Source of the DNA: Charina bottae
Lineage: Eukaryota; Chordata; Lepidosauria; Squamata; Charinaidae
Assembly: GCA_023362775.1 (NCBI GenBank)
Contig: JALMGJ010000005.1
Span: forward strand, 64,093,463 to 64,157,462
DNA: 64,000 nucleotides
Direction: 5' to 3'
A program made the position numbers and the translations under genes. Shown in pieces: positions 1 to 12,045 of this stretch (its first letter is position 1; every line of letters begins with the position of its first letter). The notes under the pieces are model-generated. The model was not told where the DNA came from and made no database searches. It saw only the letters and a program-made list of their open reading frames with translations.

Positions 1-369
1 AAGAAAACTCAAACCGTTATTTTCTTAAAGAGTGGAAGCCTTTGATGGACTATTTGCAAAAAGCAGGAGGAGTAAAGCTTGCATGGGGTTTTGATGATTA
101 GATTATATATAAATAGTATATATTAGACAAGAAATGTATATGAATGTTAAATGAATAGCCAGCACGTAAGAATGAACTATCTTTTTTATTCTTATGACCA
201 TAGACAGATCGGAAGTTATCTAATTTCTATGTTTGTTTCTTTCTTTTTTTCTTTTACTTTACTACACTTTTCTTTTCTTTTCTTTTTGATTTGTATTTCT
301 ATTTCTGTTTCATTTTCAACGTTTAACTTTGTATATTTGAAAATCTTAATAAAATTTATAAAAAAAAAA
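1..369. other. AT-rich flank with no gene seen
   Basis: This stretch has T-rich runs (about 240-330) and ends in an A-run just before the L2-type LINE. An open frame crosses it, but its protein is hydrophobic low-complexity sequence that follows from the T-rich composition. I see no regulatory site or exon that I can support. Confidence 0.5.
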
Positions 370-377
370 GAGAGAAG

Positions 378-989
378 GTGGTGGCGTTGCAGCTCCAGAG
401 GATTCTGGATGAAACAGATTATCTGGACCCCTTTCAGTCAGGTTTCAGGCTGGGTCATGGGACGGAAACTGCATTGGTCATGCTTATGGATGATCTTTGG
501 TGGGTGCGAGATGGAGGCAGTGCACCCATTCTCGCTCTTCTTGACCTCTCAGCGGCGTTCGATACCGTCGACCATGGTATCCTTCTGGGACGACTCAGGG
601 AGTTGGGGGTGGGCGGTGTAGTTCTGCGCTGGTTCACCTCCTTCCTCCAGGGCCAATCCCAGTCGGTGTTAATAGGGAGCGAGAGATCCAACCCATGGGC
701 CCTTCTTTGCGGGGTCCCACAGGACTCGGTACTCTCGCCACTCCTTTTTAACATCTACATGAAACTGCTGGGCGAGATCATCCGTCACCATGGGATGAAG
801 TATCATCAATATGTGGATGATACCCAGGTATACATCTCCATCCCGGGTGAAGTAAGTGATGCAGTGACCACCCTGTCCAAGTGCCTGGGGACTGTAGGGG
901 TCTGGATGGGGAAAAACAGGCTTCAGCTGAACCCTGGTAAGACGGAGTGGCTGTGGATTAATGGTCCCTCGGTTTCTGGGAATTTGTAA
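378..989 (+). pseudogene. L2-type reverse transcriptase fragment
   Basis: An open segment of 203 codons covers most of the RT palm. It contains the first aspartate motif (SAAFDTVDH, about residues 58-66), the PQDSVLSP turn and the second aspartate pair in YVDDT (about residue 145), then the thumb motif MGKNRLQLNPGKTEWLW. It begins inside the domain rather than at a natural start, so the ATG used here is arbitrary. The Ala-to-Val change in the YADD box and Gly-to-Asp in the PQGS box argue for neutral decay. In an intact element this domain would copy the LINE RNA at a nicked target. Confidence 0.82.
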
Positions 990-1158
990 TCTTTAGTTCT
1001 GGATGGGGTTGCACTACTACTTGGTGCGTAACTTGGAGGTCCTCTTGGACTCACGACTCCTGCTCGAAGAGCAGGTGGCAGTCGTGGCCAGGAGGGCCTT
1101 TGCTCAACTTCGTGTTGTGTGCCTGTTGCGCCCTTTCCTTGACTGAGAGGCCCTTTGA

Positions 1159-1686
1159 ATGGTCACTCGTGCCCTGGTTGTCTCCCATATAGATTACTGT
1201 AACACACTCTACATGGGGCTACCCTTGAAGAATATCTGGAAGCTACAGCTGGTACAGAATGTGGCTGCGCGGGCAGTTTTAGGTGCACCAAGATCGACAC
1301 ACATAACACCTCTGCTCCGTGAGCTGCATTTGGTGCCAGTTTGCTTCCGGGTCCAATTCAAGGTGTTGGTTATTACCTTTAAAGCCCTACATGGCATGGG
1401 CCCAGGTTATCTGAGGGACCACCTCATCCCCATTACATCATCCCTTCCCACCCGATCTTGCAGAAAGGGCATGCTGGGGACCCCCTCTATGAAAGAATTC
1501 CATCTAGCGGGGTCTCGGAGGCGAGCCTTCTCTGCAGTGGCACCTGCCCTATGGAACATCCTTCCACCAGAGATAAGACAGGCCCCTTCACTCCTGGACT
1601 TGAGGAAAAAATTAAAAACTTGGCTCTTTGATCTCGCCTGGGGCAGGAGGGAAAGTGGTCAAGCTTGGGGATGGCTGATTTCTTAG
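1159..1686 (+). pseudogene. L2-type ORF2 C-terminal fragment
   Basis: This 175-codon segment is the C-terminal continuation of the RT fragment upstream, in another frame. It shows SHIDYCNTLYMGLP, LQLVQNVAARAVLGAP, the block FKVLVITFKALHGMGPGYL and the terminal AFSAVAPALWN motif that recurs in every L2 copy of this window (14.6, 18.6 and 60.1 kb). Its function in the LINE protein is not well defined. The upstream frame shifts mean it is no longer joined to the RT. Confidence 0.82.
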
Positions 1687-1861
1687 AGCCACCTCAAATA
1701 TTTTAAATATGTTTAGCTTCACTGTATGAACCACCTGCCACTTGGTTTTTATTGTTTTTATTGTATTTATATTTTTATTGTGTTTTTATTGTATTTTAAT
1801 GGTGTTATTGTGACTGTGAACCACCCAGAGTCCCTCCTTGAGGGGGAGATGGGTGTTCATA

Positions 1862-1866
1862 GAAAT

Positions 1867-1910
<44 letters not shown>

Positions 1911-2012
1911 TAATAATGATTTCTTTTCTTTACTTTGCTGTTATTCACCACCCATTTACCCTTTGTGAATGTATAGATAGATGATAAACAGACAGACAGA
2001 CAGACAGACATA
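1862..2012. repeat. (AAT)n at LINE tail, then (AGAC)n
   Basis: An AAT-type run at about 1868-1918 directly extends the tail of the L2 copy, and a short AGAC run follows at about 1988-2010. The AAT run probably grew from the LINE's own 3' tail. Confidence 0.9.
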
Positions 2013-2480
2013 GATCACAAACTGTAGCCTGTAGGGTTTTTGTGACCACGATACTTGGTAATTGCTGGAGACACTGCTCAGATGATTCACTGGTGGTGTT
2101 ACCAGCCTGACCCTAGTAGCCTCACAACTCATCTTGGCCAAAACCAGAAGGTTTCCTGCAATAGGGAGGACTGACCGACCAAGTCACACAGTCAGAGCCC
2201 CAAGACCTCTTGTGCTGAGCAGTGCTGTCCTTCACGAGCCCCCATCTACTCTCATGCTCCATAACAGGCACCACTTCTGAGATGGCACCAGGCTTTTGGG
2301 GCAGGGACATCAGGGAAGTGAGGTTTGAGCAGGAAACATAAGCCAGGGTGCTGTGGCTGTGTCTGGGAAGGAAGAAGGAGGCAGTCAAGAAGGCCTGGGT
2401 TGGGCCACCCTGCCATGCGGCTTCCCTGCCAGTCAAAGAGTGGAAAAGACAGGAAGCAAGCAGGCAAGATCTCTCTGCTA
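2013..2480. other. unique-looking stretch, relatively GC-rich
   Basis: No repeat family or exon was recognised. Open frames on both strands here continue into the neighbouring GGAA microsatellite and have no known motif. Confidence 0.4.
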
Positions 2481-2549
2481 GGGGAAGGAAGGAAGGAAGG
2501 AAGGAAGGAAGGAAGGAAGGAAGGAAGGAAGGAAGGAAGGAAGGAAGGA
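2481..2549 (+). repeat. (GGAA)n microsatellite
   Basis: A near-perfect GGAA/GAAG tetranucleotide run of about 66 bases. It creates long artefactual frames (repeating KEGR or FLPS proteins) on both strands. Confidence 0.95.
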
Positions 2550-3045
2550 TCCTGCTCGCCAAGGAGAGACAAGGAAAAGTGGACAAAAAAAGACTGAATG
2601 AAAAAAAAGATCAAGGAAAGAGAAGAAAAAAACAGCAGGATTTGGCAGCCCTTACTGGAAAATGATTCCTAGATGATATCATCCTAGATATGATTTCAAA
2701 AAAAAATACCTATCAACCTAGTAATAACACCAAATGTTGGTACTCTGCTTAATGAAAAATGTTGCCAGTTAAGTGGCCAAACTGAAATGGCTGTGCTTTA
2801 GAGCTCTACTTTGCAAGCATCCTATTTTGAAGTAAAGATTTTTTTAAAAAAACAGAATAAATTTAAGTTTAATGGCATACTCTTTATTTTCTTCATTTTT
2901 TATTCACTAAAGACTTTTATATCAATCTATGAAAAGGCTTCAGTGTTGTGGCCTTTGAGCTAATGATTTAGTCTTCCGGCAGCACTCATGATGATTTGCA
3001 TTTGAGACAAAGATTCTGGAGACATTTCTTTTAAAATCACTCTTT

Positions 3046-3700
3046 GTGTTTCTACAGCCAAAAGACTGGAATGGTGAAAAAAAGAAGGGGGACCTTGGGA
3101 CCAGGAATTGTGCTATGGGATATGTATATGTCAGCACCAGATCCATAGAAGCAGGGGTCTACCACACTAGACAGGACCTGAAGTGCAGACTGTGCAGAGA
3201 GGCCTCAAGAGACATTCCAACACATAATGGCAGGGTGTAAGATGGAGGCAGGAACAGCATACACTGAATGGCACAACCAAGTAGCTGGCATTGTGTACAG
3301 GAACATCTGCACAGTGTATGGGCTAGACCCTCCAAAGTCCAGATGGAAGATTCCACAGAAGGTCGTGGAGAATAACAGGGCTAAGATCCTGTGGGACTTC
3401 CAGATCCAGATGGACAGGCAGGTACTGGCCAATCAACCAGGCATTGTGGTAGTAGACAAGGACAAGAAGACAGCCTGAAGGAGGAACTAGAGAGGATGTG
3501 GAATATGAAGGCCAAAGTGGTCCCAGTGGTGGTAGGAGCACTCGGGGCTGTGACTCCTAAGCTGGGAGAGTGGTTCCAACAGCTCCCAGGAGCAACATCA
3601 GAGCTCTCTGTCCAGAAGAGTGCAGTGCTAGGAACAGCTAAGATACTGCTGGTAGAGGACTCAAGGTTGAGGAAGACACACACCACCCATACGGGTGAGA
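3046..3700 (+). mobile_element. 3' end of an R2/R4-group LINE with restriction-like endonuclease, decayed
   Basis: Pieces in different frames rebuild the C-terminus of a LINE protein of the kind that carries a CCHC knuckle and a restriction-like endonuclease. The knuckle is CRLC followed, one frame over, by HIMAGC (about 3186-3240), so a single-base frameshift near 3205-3213 splits it. Next come VVENNRAKILWDFQIQ and QPGIVVVDKDKKTA (to about 3474). This matches the PD...DK start of the nuclease, with Pro-Gly in place of Pro-Asp. About 25 codons carrying the rest of the catalytic core are missing, and the frame resumes with LKEELERMW, VVPVVVGALGAVTPKLGEW and SVQKSAVLGTAKIL. The copy cannot encode an active protein. 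R4/Dong-like is my first choice; R2 or a related clade is possible. Confidence 0.78.
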
Positions 3701-3707
3701 AGGGATT

Positions 3708-3966
3708 TATTATTTTTTAATTTATTGTTATTTTTTATATATTTATAGCCTTCAAGTCAGTTTTGATTCATGGAGACTACCTGGACTAGTCCCTGCAGTG
3801 TTCTTGGCAAGATTTCAGAAGTGGGTGCCATTGCCACCTTCCTAGGATTGAGAGAGAGTGACTGGCCCAAGGTCACCCAGCTGGCTTTGTGCCTAAGTTA
3901 GGACTAGAACTCTCAGTCTCCCGGTTTCTAGCCTGATGCCTTAACCACTACAACATGTTGGCTATT
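3708..3966 (-). mobile_element. CORE/MIR-like tRNA SINE
   Basis: On the minus strand this reads as a tRNA-like head (GTAGTGGTTAAGGCATCAGG, then GAGTTCTAGTCC as the B-box region). It continues into the CORE block GCTGGGTGACCTTGGGCCAG, then ACTTCTGAAATCTTGCCAAG and an AT-rich tail. The head and CORE match the copies at 19.6 and 47.0 kb. Internal Pol III A and B boxes would have driven its transcription. Confidence 0.85.
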
Positions 3967-6440
3967 ATGGGCTATGTTCAAAGGCTTAAAGTTTAAACCA
4001 AGTTGCAAAAGCAAAAAGAAAAAAAAGTCTGAACTAAGTTGCAGAAACATCTAGTTGCCTAAACTTTTGTTATACCATAAATTCATGATATCAAAAGGTC
4101 TAGGATAGATAGCTGAACTGAAATAATGAGGTATAGGGAAAAAATCACTTTTCTTTAAAGGGATATCTAAGAAAATGCTAGATCACTCAGCATTCATATC
4201 TAATTAACTTTAGCAATGTAGATTACTTTTGAGAAAATTCCTACCTTCCTTCTGTTCCCCAGTTTATTGGTCTATGGAAATAGAATGGCATGAATCATCT
4301 AAGATGCCAGTGTTGAAAGGCCTAGCTAGTTAACGTTTACTGAATGCTTTGAGATACAAGGCTGAAGGAAGGCATAAGTAAGGTAGCAGCTGTACTGTTC
4401 CTTGCTGTGGACTGCAGGGAACCTTGTTAAAGATTCAATAGGTGGCCCTTGTCCCTTTGATTCAGTACTGCATATATGTGCCAAAAGGAGCTAGGGGGTA
4501 TTCTTTTGCTGGAGGTGCTGTCTTTTAAGTGAAAAAGCAAAACAGAGGGCCTAACTATAGCTAGTCATGGGATTGTGTACGTGCGTATAAGAATAGGGAT
4601 GTTGCGAGGGATATTCAAAGGATCAAAAGAAACAGTTCAGGGTTAAGTAAAATAATTTTTGTATTTGCTAGCCTCCCATTTTTTTCAGATGCAAGAGTTG
4701 AAAGCTTAATGAGCTAAATACTTTGAGGGCTTCACTTGAAAGATTTGATAGTCATTCTCAGCACGTTAAGTGCACATTCTCAAGTTCTAATTTTTGTCCA
4801 CTCCTTTTTCTTATAAAGCAATACCTGATGTGACTTATGTTGACAAAAGACTATGTGGTTTGGCTTCTCTAAACAAGACACATGAATAAATACCCAAAGT
4901 AATGTGTCTAACCAAAGCATCATACACATTTGCTAAAAAAAAATTGGTCTAATACTGCTTAATATAAATTTGATACCCTTGGTATTATATGCTACTACCT
5001 CTCTAATGCCTTATCCAAAAATACACACATTTTTACTTGTATAGAGTCACAGTTTTGCCTCAATTAATTTGTACTTGTTATAATATAATGAGAATGTTAC
5101 GAGAACAGAATGGATTTGCCAATATTAAGCATCTCTCGAGAAAGTATGTTTTTATGGATGTTACAAGCTTGATAAGTTGGGTTGTTCCTTGGGGTTTTGA
5201 AAATGTCTTTTGCCTGAAGGGCTACACAATTCCAGATGTTGTACAGATTCCAGTTGTATGTCAGGGTGGCTTGTCCTTGATCCCTCGGGCCTATCTTGCT
5301 TTGGGTTATACAATTTGCTCACCTGCTTGTAATGCTGCATCAGCCTTTCTCAGACTGGATTTCTTCAATACTGCCCAGTGGATCACAAATGTGCTTACTG
5401 ATGAATTTCCATAAGTAATCTCTCATAAGATAGTCAATTTAGATCATGAGATCAACAAACTCTGAGATCAACAAGCTCTGTTTTAAAGCCTTGGATAATG
5501 TTCTTGTATAGAAGATAATATAGATAATAAAATAGATGTGGTACATTATTGGATGATCTAGTAAACCCAAACCCATAACAAACTCTATAAGCAGTATTTT
5601 CCATTTAGTTTGAATATCACACTGGAAGGCAGGGTTTAGCAGTCTAAGCGCGGTCCTATGCATACCATCTTGATGAGGTTTAAATAATATGTTCTTTCTA
5701 TGACTTTCTGACTTTCACATTTTGTTTCGTTTAGGCATGCATCATTACTTATCCCTAAAAATTTTTTTTAAAATGTTCCCACAAGATGTAACAATCCTAT
5801 TAACCATGTTTTCTTTTAAAAAGAAAAGATTGAAATACAAATCCTTGTTCACTTCAACAAAGAAAGGTTGACTGGATTCCAAAAACATTTTAGCAAGTTC
5901 CATATTGTAAGGAAAGATTTATTTCAGTTTTGTTTTCAGTTTTCAGTAAGCCCCACCTACAGTTCTCCATAGAATGCAGCCTTAAGTATACAGTAGTAAA
6001 TCAGACAATTTGCCCATCATAGCCCTGTAGATTCTATTGTGCTATGCTTGAAGGATCTCAGGTAGAATTCTTTCATACAGTCATTTACATGGTCATTTTA
6101 AGTACAAATGCTGGATATTGTACTTTTATGTGCAAAGCAAATATTCTACCATGAACAGTATGAATTAGGGACCCATTCATTAGAGTTGTACATCATTAGG
6201 ATTTTTTTTTTTTTGCATTTCATTTTTCCTTCCTGTACAGAAAGAGTTTCACTGTTTCTGGTCACTATTAAAGTGTATGATTCAACTTCAACCTATGTCT
6301 TTTCCATTACTGTACTTCCTGCCAGATGGCTGTCTCCATTGTTAACTTCCACCTCCAGTTAAGGGAAGGCACACTGTTAATGTGTTTAATTGTAATCATG
6401 GATGCATACACAACTCACACACATATACATACAGCTGACC
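3967..6440. other. unique-looking AT-rich DNA
   Basis: I recognise no transposon or exon here. The longest open frame (5037-5414, 125 codons) has no domain I know, and a frame of that length is expected by chance in AT-rich sequence of this size. Confidence 0.4.
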
Positions 6441-6451
6441 ATTTCAAATTA

Positions 6452-6494
<43 letters not shown>

Positions 6495-6606
6495 CCTCCC
6501 TCCCTCCCTCCCTCTCCATCCATCCATCCATCCATCCATCCATCCTACAAAAACACAGATACAGACACACACAGAGAGAGACACAGACACAGACACAGAC
6601 ACACAC
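6452..6606. repeat. compound microsatellite (CTGT)n-(CTCC)n-(CATC)n-(ACAGAC)n
   Basis: Four adjacent simple repeats: CTGT to about 6494, CTCC to about 6515, CATC to about 6545, then ACAGAC/CACAGA-rich sequence. Frames through them are low-complexity artefacts. Confidence 0.92.
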
Positions 6607-8511
6607 TCATGGTGAAATGACTATCCACTGATGTTCAGGAAAGGATCAAGTGGGTATTTCTAATTCCATGAGCAAAATTACCACCTACCAAAATATCACC
6701 AAATTTTGATGAGAGTGATGCTTCTGATCATGCTTATCATAGTGCATTTTGGACTGGGCACTAGTTAAAGACAGATGATCACATTTAATGTTTTACATTA
6801 AAAACATAACTGGTAATAAGTGGGGGGGGGGAAGAATGCATATCACCAAACTGTTAAAGTGTTTTTAAAAGTCACTGTATGCTCATCTGTTTACAAAGAA
6901 AATTTATAACCCCCAAATCATTTGAAATAAACAGAGAAGGAAAACTTGGGCTCCTAAAAACTCAGGCCGTGATTCCAAGCAGAAGAAAGTTCAATTTTCT
7001 TATTTTGTGCCTCTGCTTCCTAGCAAGAATTGGCACAAAAACCAGGCAGCTCAAGTGAACTAAGAAAGTGTGGCCACAAGAGAGTTTTAATTTATTGATG
7101 GTTCTTGCCCTACTGTACATTCACTGCTGCTATTTGAGTGTAATGGATGAAGCAGATGTTTGACACTGCAGCACCTCTTCATAACTTCACTCTTCAAAAA
7201 CAGTTTTACAAGTGCTTACTAGCATTGGTTCCCATTCAGCACAGGAAACTGAGGTCATTGTGAAACATGAGGCCGAGGCAGAAGTCTGAACTCATGTGCT
7301 CTGCAGCTGGGCCTACGTCGTCTAAGCATGTTAACAATTTATGAAACAGCCGTAATTTTCAGCTTATGGACAAAGAAATAAAAGTGTTGACACCATTATT
7401 GTAACATCTGTAAAGGGAAAAATACGAGTCCACGTCTAAGTGAAAAAATGGTGCAAGAATTATAAAGGTTCTTTTATGTTTAATTATATTCATTACCAGC
7501 AATAACTATTTTTAACATGTGCATTTTCTTCAGCTTTCACCTCAACCTGAAGCATTGGAATTTTACAATACAAGCGATGGCTTTCAGTTACAATTGATTT
7601 TGTTAGCTGTTATTAGTATATCAGATTGGCAAAGCAAGTTACACAACTGATTATTTGCTTTTAGCAAATTCTCCTTAGTTAGATATGTTGTATTTCTTTA
7701 TGATTATCTTAAGATACACTCTTCTTGGGAAGCTTTAGATTTTTTTTTCTTCCAAGTCACTTAATAAGTCGTTTTATATCTTACTGTAAAACAGATTAAG
7801 GTTCCTTATTCCCTTAGACAGCCCGTTACTCTGAGAAGCAAATTGATGCTCTGTTTTATTTATGCCCAATACCTGGTTTTGCAAAATACTTTGTACTCAA
7901 AAGTAATATGTTTTACAGCAAGCATTGTGTAATTATATGTTATAATTTAAAGCATAATAACCATAGAGTCAGATCACAAAGCAGACAATTCCATGGGATT
8001 ATATATGAATGTTCACAGAAATATGGAGAATAGTTAGTATGACAGGAGTTCAAGAGGAATTAACGGGAAACCATCAGCATAATCAAGGTTTAAAAATGTA
8101 TCAGTGAATATCAAGATGGCCACTGGGAATCAAAACATGCAAAGTCTTCTTATTGCTAACTGGGAAGAAATCATCTACAGTATATTAAATCAAACTTACC
8201 TTCCATGAAGATATGATTATATAGATTTTTGAAGAATTACTGTATCATTTCATATTAAACTTTGCATCACATATGATCAATGAAATATGAAAAGAGTAAC
8301 TCTATTAAGGTGATACTTGTTCATAGGAAAATAAGGATACAGTGAAGGGTAACTTCTACCCTACTTTATATAGTGAAGGGTAACTTCTACCCTAGAGAAG
8401 TTTCTCAGTTCATGAACATTCCCCACACAGTTCAGAATGCTAATCTTCAATTCATCCACATTGTGTTTAATGGATGGATATTACACATACTTCCAACCTC
8501 CATCATGCAAA
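6607..8511. other. unique-looking AT-rich DNA with a small duplication
   Basis: No repeat family or exon was recognised. A 22-base segment at 8341-8362 is repeated at 8372-8393 (31-bp spacing). Confidence 0.4.
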
Positions 8512-8615
8512 AAAAAAAAAATTGTTATACACTGCCCAAAGGCACCTTGTGTGAGATGGGCAGCCATATAAATGTGAGCAATAAACAAACAAACAAACAA
8601 ATAAAAGAAACTCAG
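8512..8615 (+). mobile_element. 3' tail of an L2-type LINE or SINE
   Basis: The block TATACACTGCCCAAAG, then GTGAGATGGGCAGCCATATAAA, followed by an AAAC run, has the pattern of the L2 tails elsewhere in the window (contacts of the type AACCGCCCAGAGTC, then GAGATGGGCGG, then AT-rich repeats). Only the 3' tail is present. Confidence 0.65.
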
Positions 8616-10489
8616 TACAGAAACTAAATGAATATTATTTTACGTACATGGCATTTTCTCTGTATGACCAAGAATTCTGGAACAGCAAATTTTTCATTCA
8701 TTTGGAAAGACTGGCATATATTTTCAACTGTATGTGCAAAGGCTTTGTATGGCCATTTAACTCAATGTACTCAGGTTACAAATGGGGTCTGTATATGCAG
8801 TCATACTAACTCCTCTCCAAACATCCTTTCCAACATTATACAGGAACAATGAATTGATATTTCAGCTTTTTGGAGCCAACAGACTTCACATAGAAGAGTC
8901 TCAGCAGTGTAATTCAACAGAACAAAGAGGCTAAACGTTTGCCTAAAATATGCAGATGAAATGTGATTAGATAGACAGACAGACGACAGACATATACTGT
9001 ACACACACAGGCACAGGCACACTTGAAATGGTTAAACTGTCTGGATATATGGCTGCATTTCAACTCATGATATATTTTATTCAGCACCATTTGAGGTAGC
9101 AGAATAGTTAATATTTAATATATATGTGGGTTGACAGATATTTCAAACAGTCATTATGCTGGAAAACTGGAGCTATAAAATAAATCTTGTTATAATTTGT
9201 AAAAATGCATGTCATTATGACATGCAGTGCAAGAGTAGCCCCCCCACACACAAACTTTTCTTTTTCCTAAAGGGACATGATGTGGTGCCTCCTGTTAGAG
9301 TCATTCTGAGAATGGATGGCCATTTTCACAAAGAAGCTTTGCAAGGCAATATCTATGCTTCATCCCAATCATCATGAATATGCCAATAAATGAGCAACAT
9401 TTTTATAATAATTGTAACATTTTAATATTTTCATTCTCCTGGAACTAAAAGTAACTTCTTACTCAGTTAAATTCACAATATCCAATTCCTAGTTTAATAA
9501 ATTGAAGGTAGGTATTGAAGTGAGTTATTCTGCCCACTAGAGCAAATTTCATCAAATTATTAATACTCATTGTTTAGACTTTTAGAATTTATCTGGGACT
9601 CTATGAGTGGGAGGTATAAATTTAGAGATGATGCTGTTGCTATGGCAATCATTCTCTTGATATTCTCATACTTGCACCCCATCAGAAACAGCTAAATAAT
9701 ATGCTTAGAAAACAAATATGTAAAAAAAAATTGCAAACATCAAATCATAAGAGAAATGTAAAGATGGGAGTTTTCAGCTAAGGTAGAACTTTGGTCAGTT
9801 CCTCAAGTAACATTTTAAAAAAAATAAAAAACCTAAACAACTTTAACAAAAGTAAAGCATCTTCCTGATAATAATTTAGTGTTCAGTGAAATAATTCATA
9901 AAATGACTTAAGTTTATGAATGTGGTGTCATCTCTAACTAGCATATTATAACAAATTTAGTGCAGCTGTAGTGTTCTTTTGTCATTCCTGCTCTATGTAT
10001 GGCTGAAAAACTTGGTTTCCTAGCGTGGATGGGAAAGGGAAGGCTATTCATATCTACCATTCATAATGCCAATGTCCAACCTTTAGATAGCATTCTTCTG
10101 AACAGATGTTGTTGGGAAGCTCATGTCCCAGTTGTGAAGTCCCCAAAGACATCTAGTAAGCCCTTGTAGGAAAGAGGACACTGGGCTACATTGGCCCCAG
10201 GTATGATCCAGCAGGCCTTTTTTATGTCTCCAGGCTGAGAGAAACAATTTAAAGAATTTTCTTTTGACTCTATCTACCGTTGTCATTGGGGATTACTGGA
10301 AAAACACTGAAAAGAAGAAATAAAAGCTCAAATATGTTAATATTGAAACAGGACCTTCCTCAAAGATCTATTACATGGCTACCTGTGGCTTTAAAGCTAA
10401 TGTTAGGTTCCTTAATTCAGGTTTCTCCTTAGTTGTAATTTCCAACAGAAAGGGGATTTCAGTTGTTAATCTACAACTATCAGCGACTC
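8616..10489. other. unique-looking AT-rich DNA
   Basis: There are short GACA and CACA runs near 8965-9020 and no recognisable element or exon. Confidence 0.4.
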
Positions 10490-10689
10490 TTTTTTTATAT
10501 AGTAATTTTATTAAAGATTATAATTACAACAGTAAAAACTAATACAAACTAAAAAAAAGAAAGAATAAAAAGAAAGAGTAGAAGGTGCAGAAAAAAGGAA
10601 AGGAAAGGAAAGGAAAGGAAAGGAAAGGAAAGGAAAGGAAAGGAAAGGAAAGGAAAGGAAAAGGAAAAGGAAAAGGAGAAGGAAAAGGA

Positions 10690-10726
<37 letters not shown>

Positions 10727-11430
10727 AATTATAATATAGTAAAGAAAAAGAAAATAAATATATAAAGAAGTGACTTCCACCTTCATCACAACAAGCATAA
10801 GCAATTTTAGTAACTTATCACCTTCTCCTAAAATACAACAAATCATCTCTTTTTCCAATATCCCATCTCTTATATATAAACAAATCCAGAAAGCATCATC
10901 ATTTCAGTCCTGGTGTCACCAAAAGTCCATTAAGGGTTATCAGACATAACGACATATCTATTTTAACCTTGATCAAATAAACCAACTTTATATTCCTTCC
11001 TTTTACTTCTAACAATTTTAATCTTTAGTCCATTCAAATAATGTTGTAGAACTTGATTTCTTTTCATTTTTTCTTTGTCCCTTCTCACGAGATTCTTTAA
11101 AATTTTAACAAGCCTCTTTTGTAAATCCAATATAGGAAAATTATCCAGGTCACTCTCTTGGTTTATTGTTTGTATATCCCTTTTAATTATTAGAACATCA
11201 GCCAGTTTCTTCTATGTGTCCAATGTAACATCTTTTTCCATGTCATTCTTGTAGCCTGTCATTTGTAAATCCACTTTCAACTCAGTCTCGATCTTGTCAG
11301 GTAAAACTTGTTCCTCTTCTATAACATCTTTTAGATACAGTCTCTCCATAGAGACAGATGTCTCTGTTGACAGTATTAATTTCTGACTCCATTTTTCAAA
11401 ACTATCTGTCAATATGTCCAATTTAGAATA
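10490..11430 (-). mobile_element. decayed lysine-rich retroelement-like reading frame with purine microsatellite
   Basis: Read on the minus strand from about 11421 to 10840, a single frame continues through only a few stops. Its lysine- and glutamate-rich product includes segments such as DLDNFPILDLQKRLVKI and NQVLQHYLNGLKIKIV, of the coiled-coil, basic type seen in LINE ORF1 proteins. The frame runs into a purine-rich microsatellite and an A/T-rich terminus near 10490. Assignment to an L1-like or other LINE ORF1 is inference from composition and frame continuity; I cannot name the family. Confidence 0.35.
10590..10728. repeat. (AAAGG)n then (AAAG)n microsatellite
   Basis: A pure homopurine tract of about 139 bases on the plus strand: AAAGG pentamers, then AAAAGG/AGAAGG variants, then AAAG tetramers. 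Confidence 0.94.
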
Positions 11431-11656
11431 TTTGCTTCACTCTGTAATTGTAAGTTGAGTTTATGTGTTCTTCTAGTGTCCAATTTTTAAAATCTTATCT
11501 TATTATGTTTTTTTTTAAATCAAAACAAAAGCATTTCCCACAGGAAGGATTCTTTATAATTAATTCCAAAATCTTATTTCAAATTTATCTGGACCTTTAG
11601 TCTGTTTGTAACTTTCTAAAATCAAAGTTTTAATCACCATTTTGCTGTTTATTCCA

Positions 11657-11684
11657 GATGATGATGATGATGATGATGATGATG
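11657..11684. repeat. (GAT)n microsatellite
   Basis: About nine GAT units in a row. Confidence 0.9.
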
Positions 11685-11950
11685 TTCTTAAACTTGTAGT
11701 TAAACTTTCTTTCACTAAGGATTGAAGGAAACTCACCTGGTGCTGTCAAACCTGTCAATCCAAAGGTTTCTAATAGCTGAAATCAGTTAACAAGTAATTT
11801 CTGAAAGTGATTAGAAAAGTATGTGAACTTTCAAAGGTGCTGACTATAGTTTGAGCAATATTGCCTCATCTCCCAGAGCTCTAAACCTGATGGAAGCAGC
11901 TGTCTTGTGGTCTCCTCATGAGGAGCAGCTGCCTGGAGTGATCTCAAGTC

Positions 11951-11981
<31 letters not shown>

Positions 11982-12045
11982 TTTTTCATATTTCTATCAC
12001 CGCCCATCTCCCCCAAAAGGGGGACTCTTTCCTTGTCCGGAGAGG
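11951..12045 (-). mobile_element. 3' tail of an L2-type LINE with (ATTT)n
   Basis: On the minus strand the sequence reads GGGGGAGATGGGCGGTGATA, then AAATA repeats. This is the same tail as the L2 copies at 1.9 and 15.8 kb. Only the tail is recognisable. A small hairpin (GAAGAGCC / GGCTCTTC) lies just upstream of it at about 12049-12077. Confidence 0.72.

Larger units (their letters stand above)
370..1905 (+). mobile_element. L2/CR1-group LINE, 5'-truncated, 3' half of ORF2 plus tail
   Basis: This is a non-LTR retrotransposon fragment running from inside the reverse transcriptase (RT) to the 3' end. Readable landmarks in order are the RT palm motif LLDLSAAFDTVDH, a degenerate GVPQDSVLSPLLFNIYM box (the family normally has PQGS), YVDDT where the catalytic YADD box is expected (bases 810-821), and the C-terminal block GSRRRAFSAVAPALWNILPP. 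The 3' UTR ends in a conserved tail (AACCACCCAGAGTC, then GAGATGGG) followed by an AAT repeat. The reading frame shifts between about 990 and 1158 and carries stops there, so the copy is dead. The clade is inferred from the RT and C-terminal motifs; L2 fits best, with CR1 the nearest alternative. Confidence 0.88.

Noticed and set aside
2122..2665. Frames with repeated KEGR or FLPS units
   Set aside because: Translation of the (GGAA)n microsatellite.
5037..5414. 125-codon frame considered as an exon
   Set aside because: No known motif and no convincing splice signals. A frame of this length is expected by chance in this amount of AT-rich DNA.
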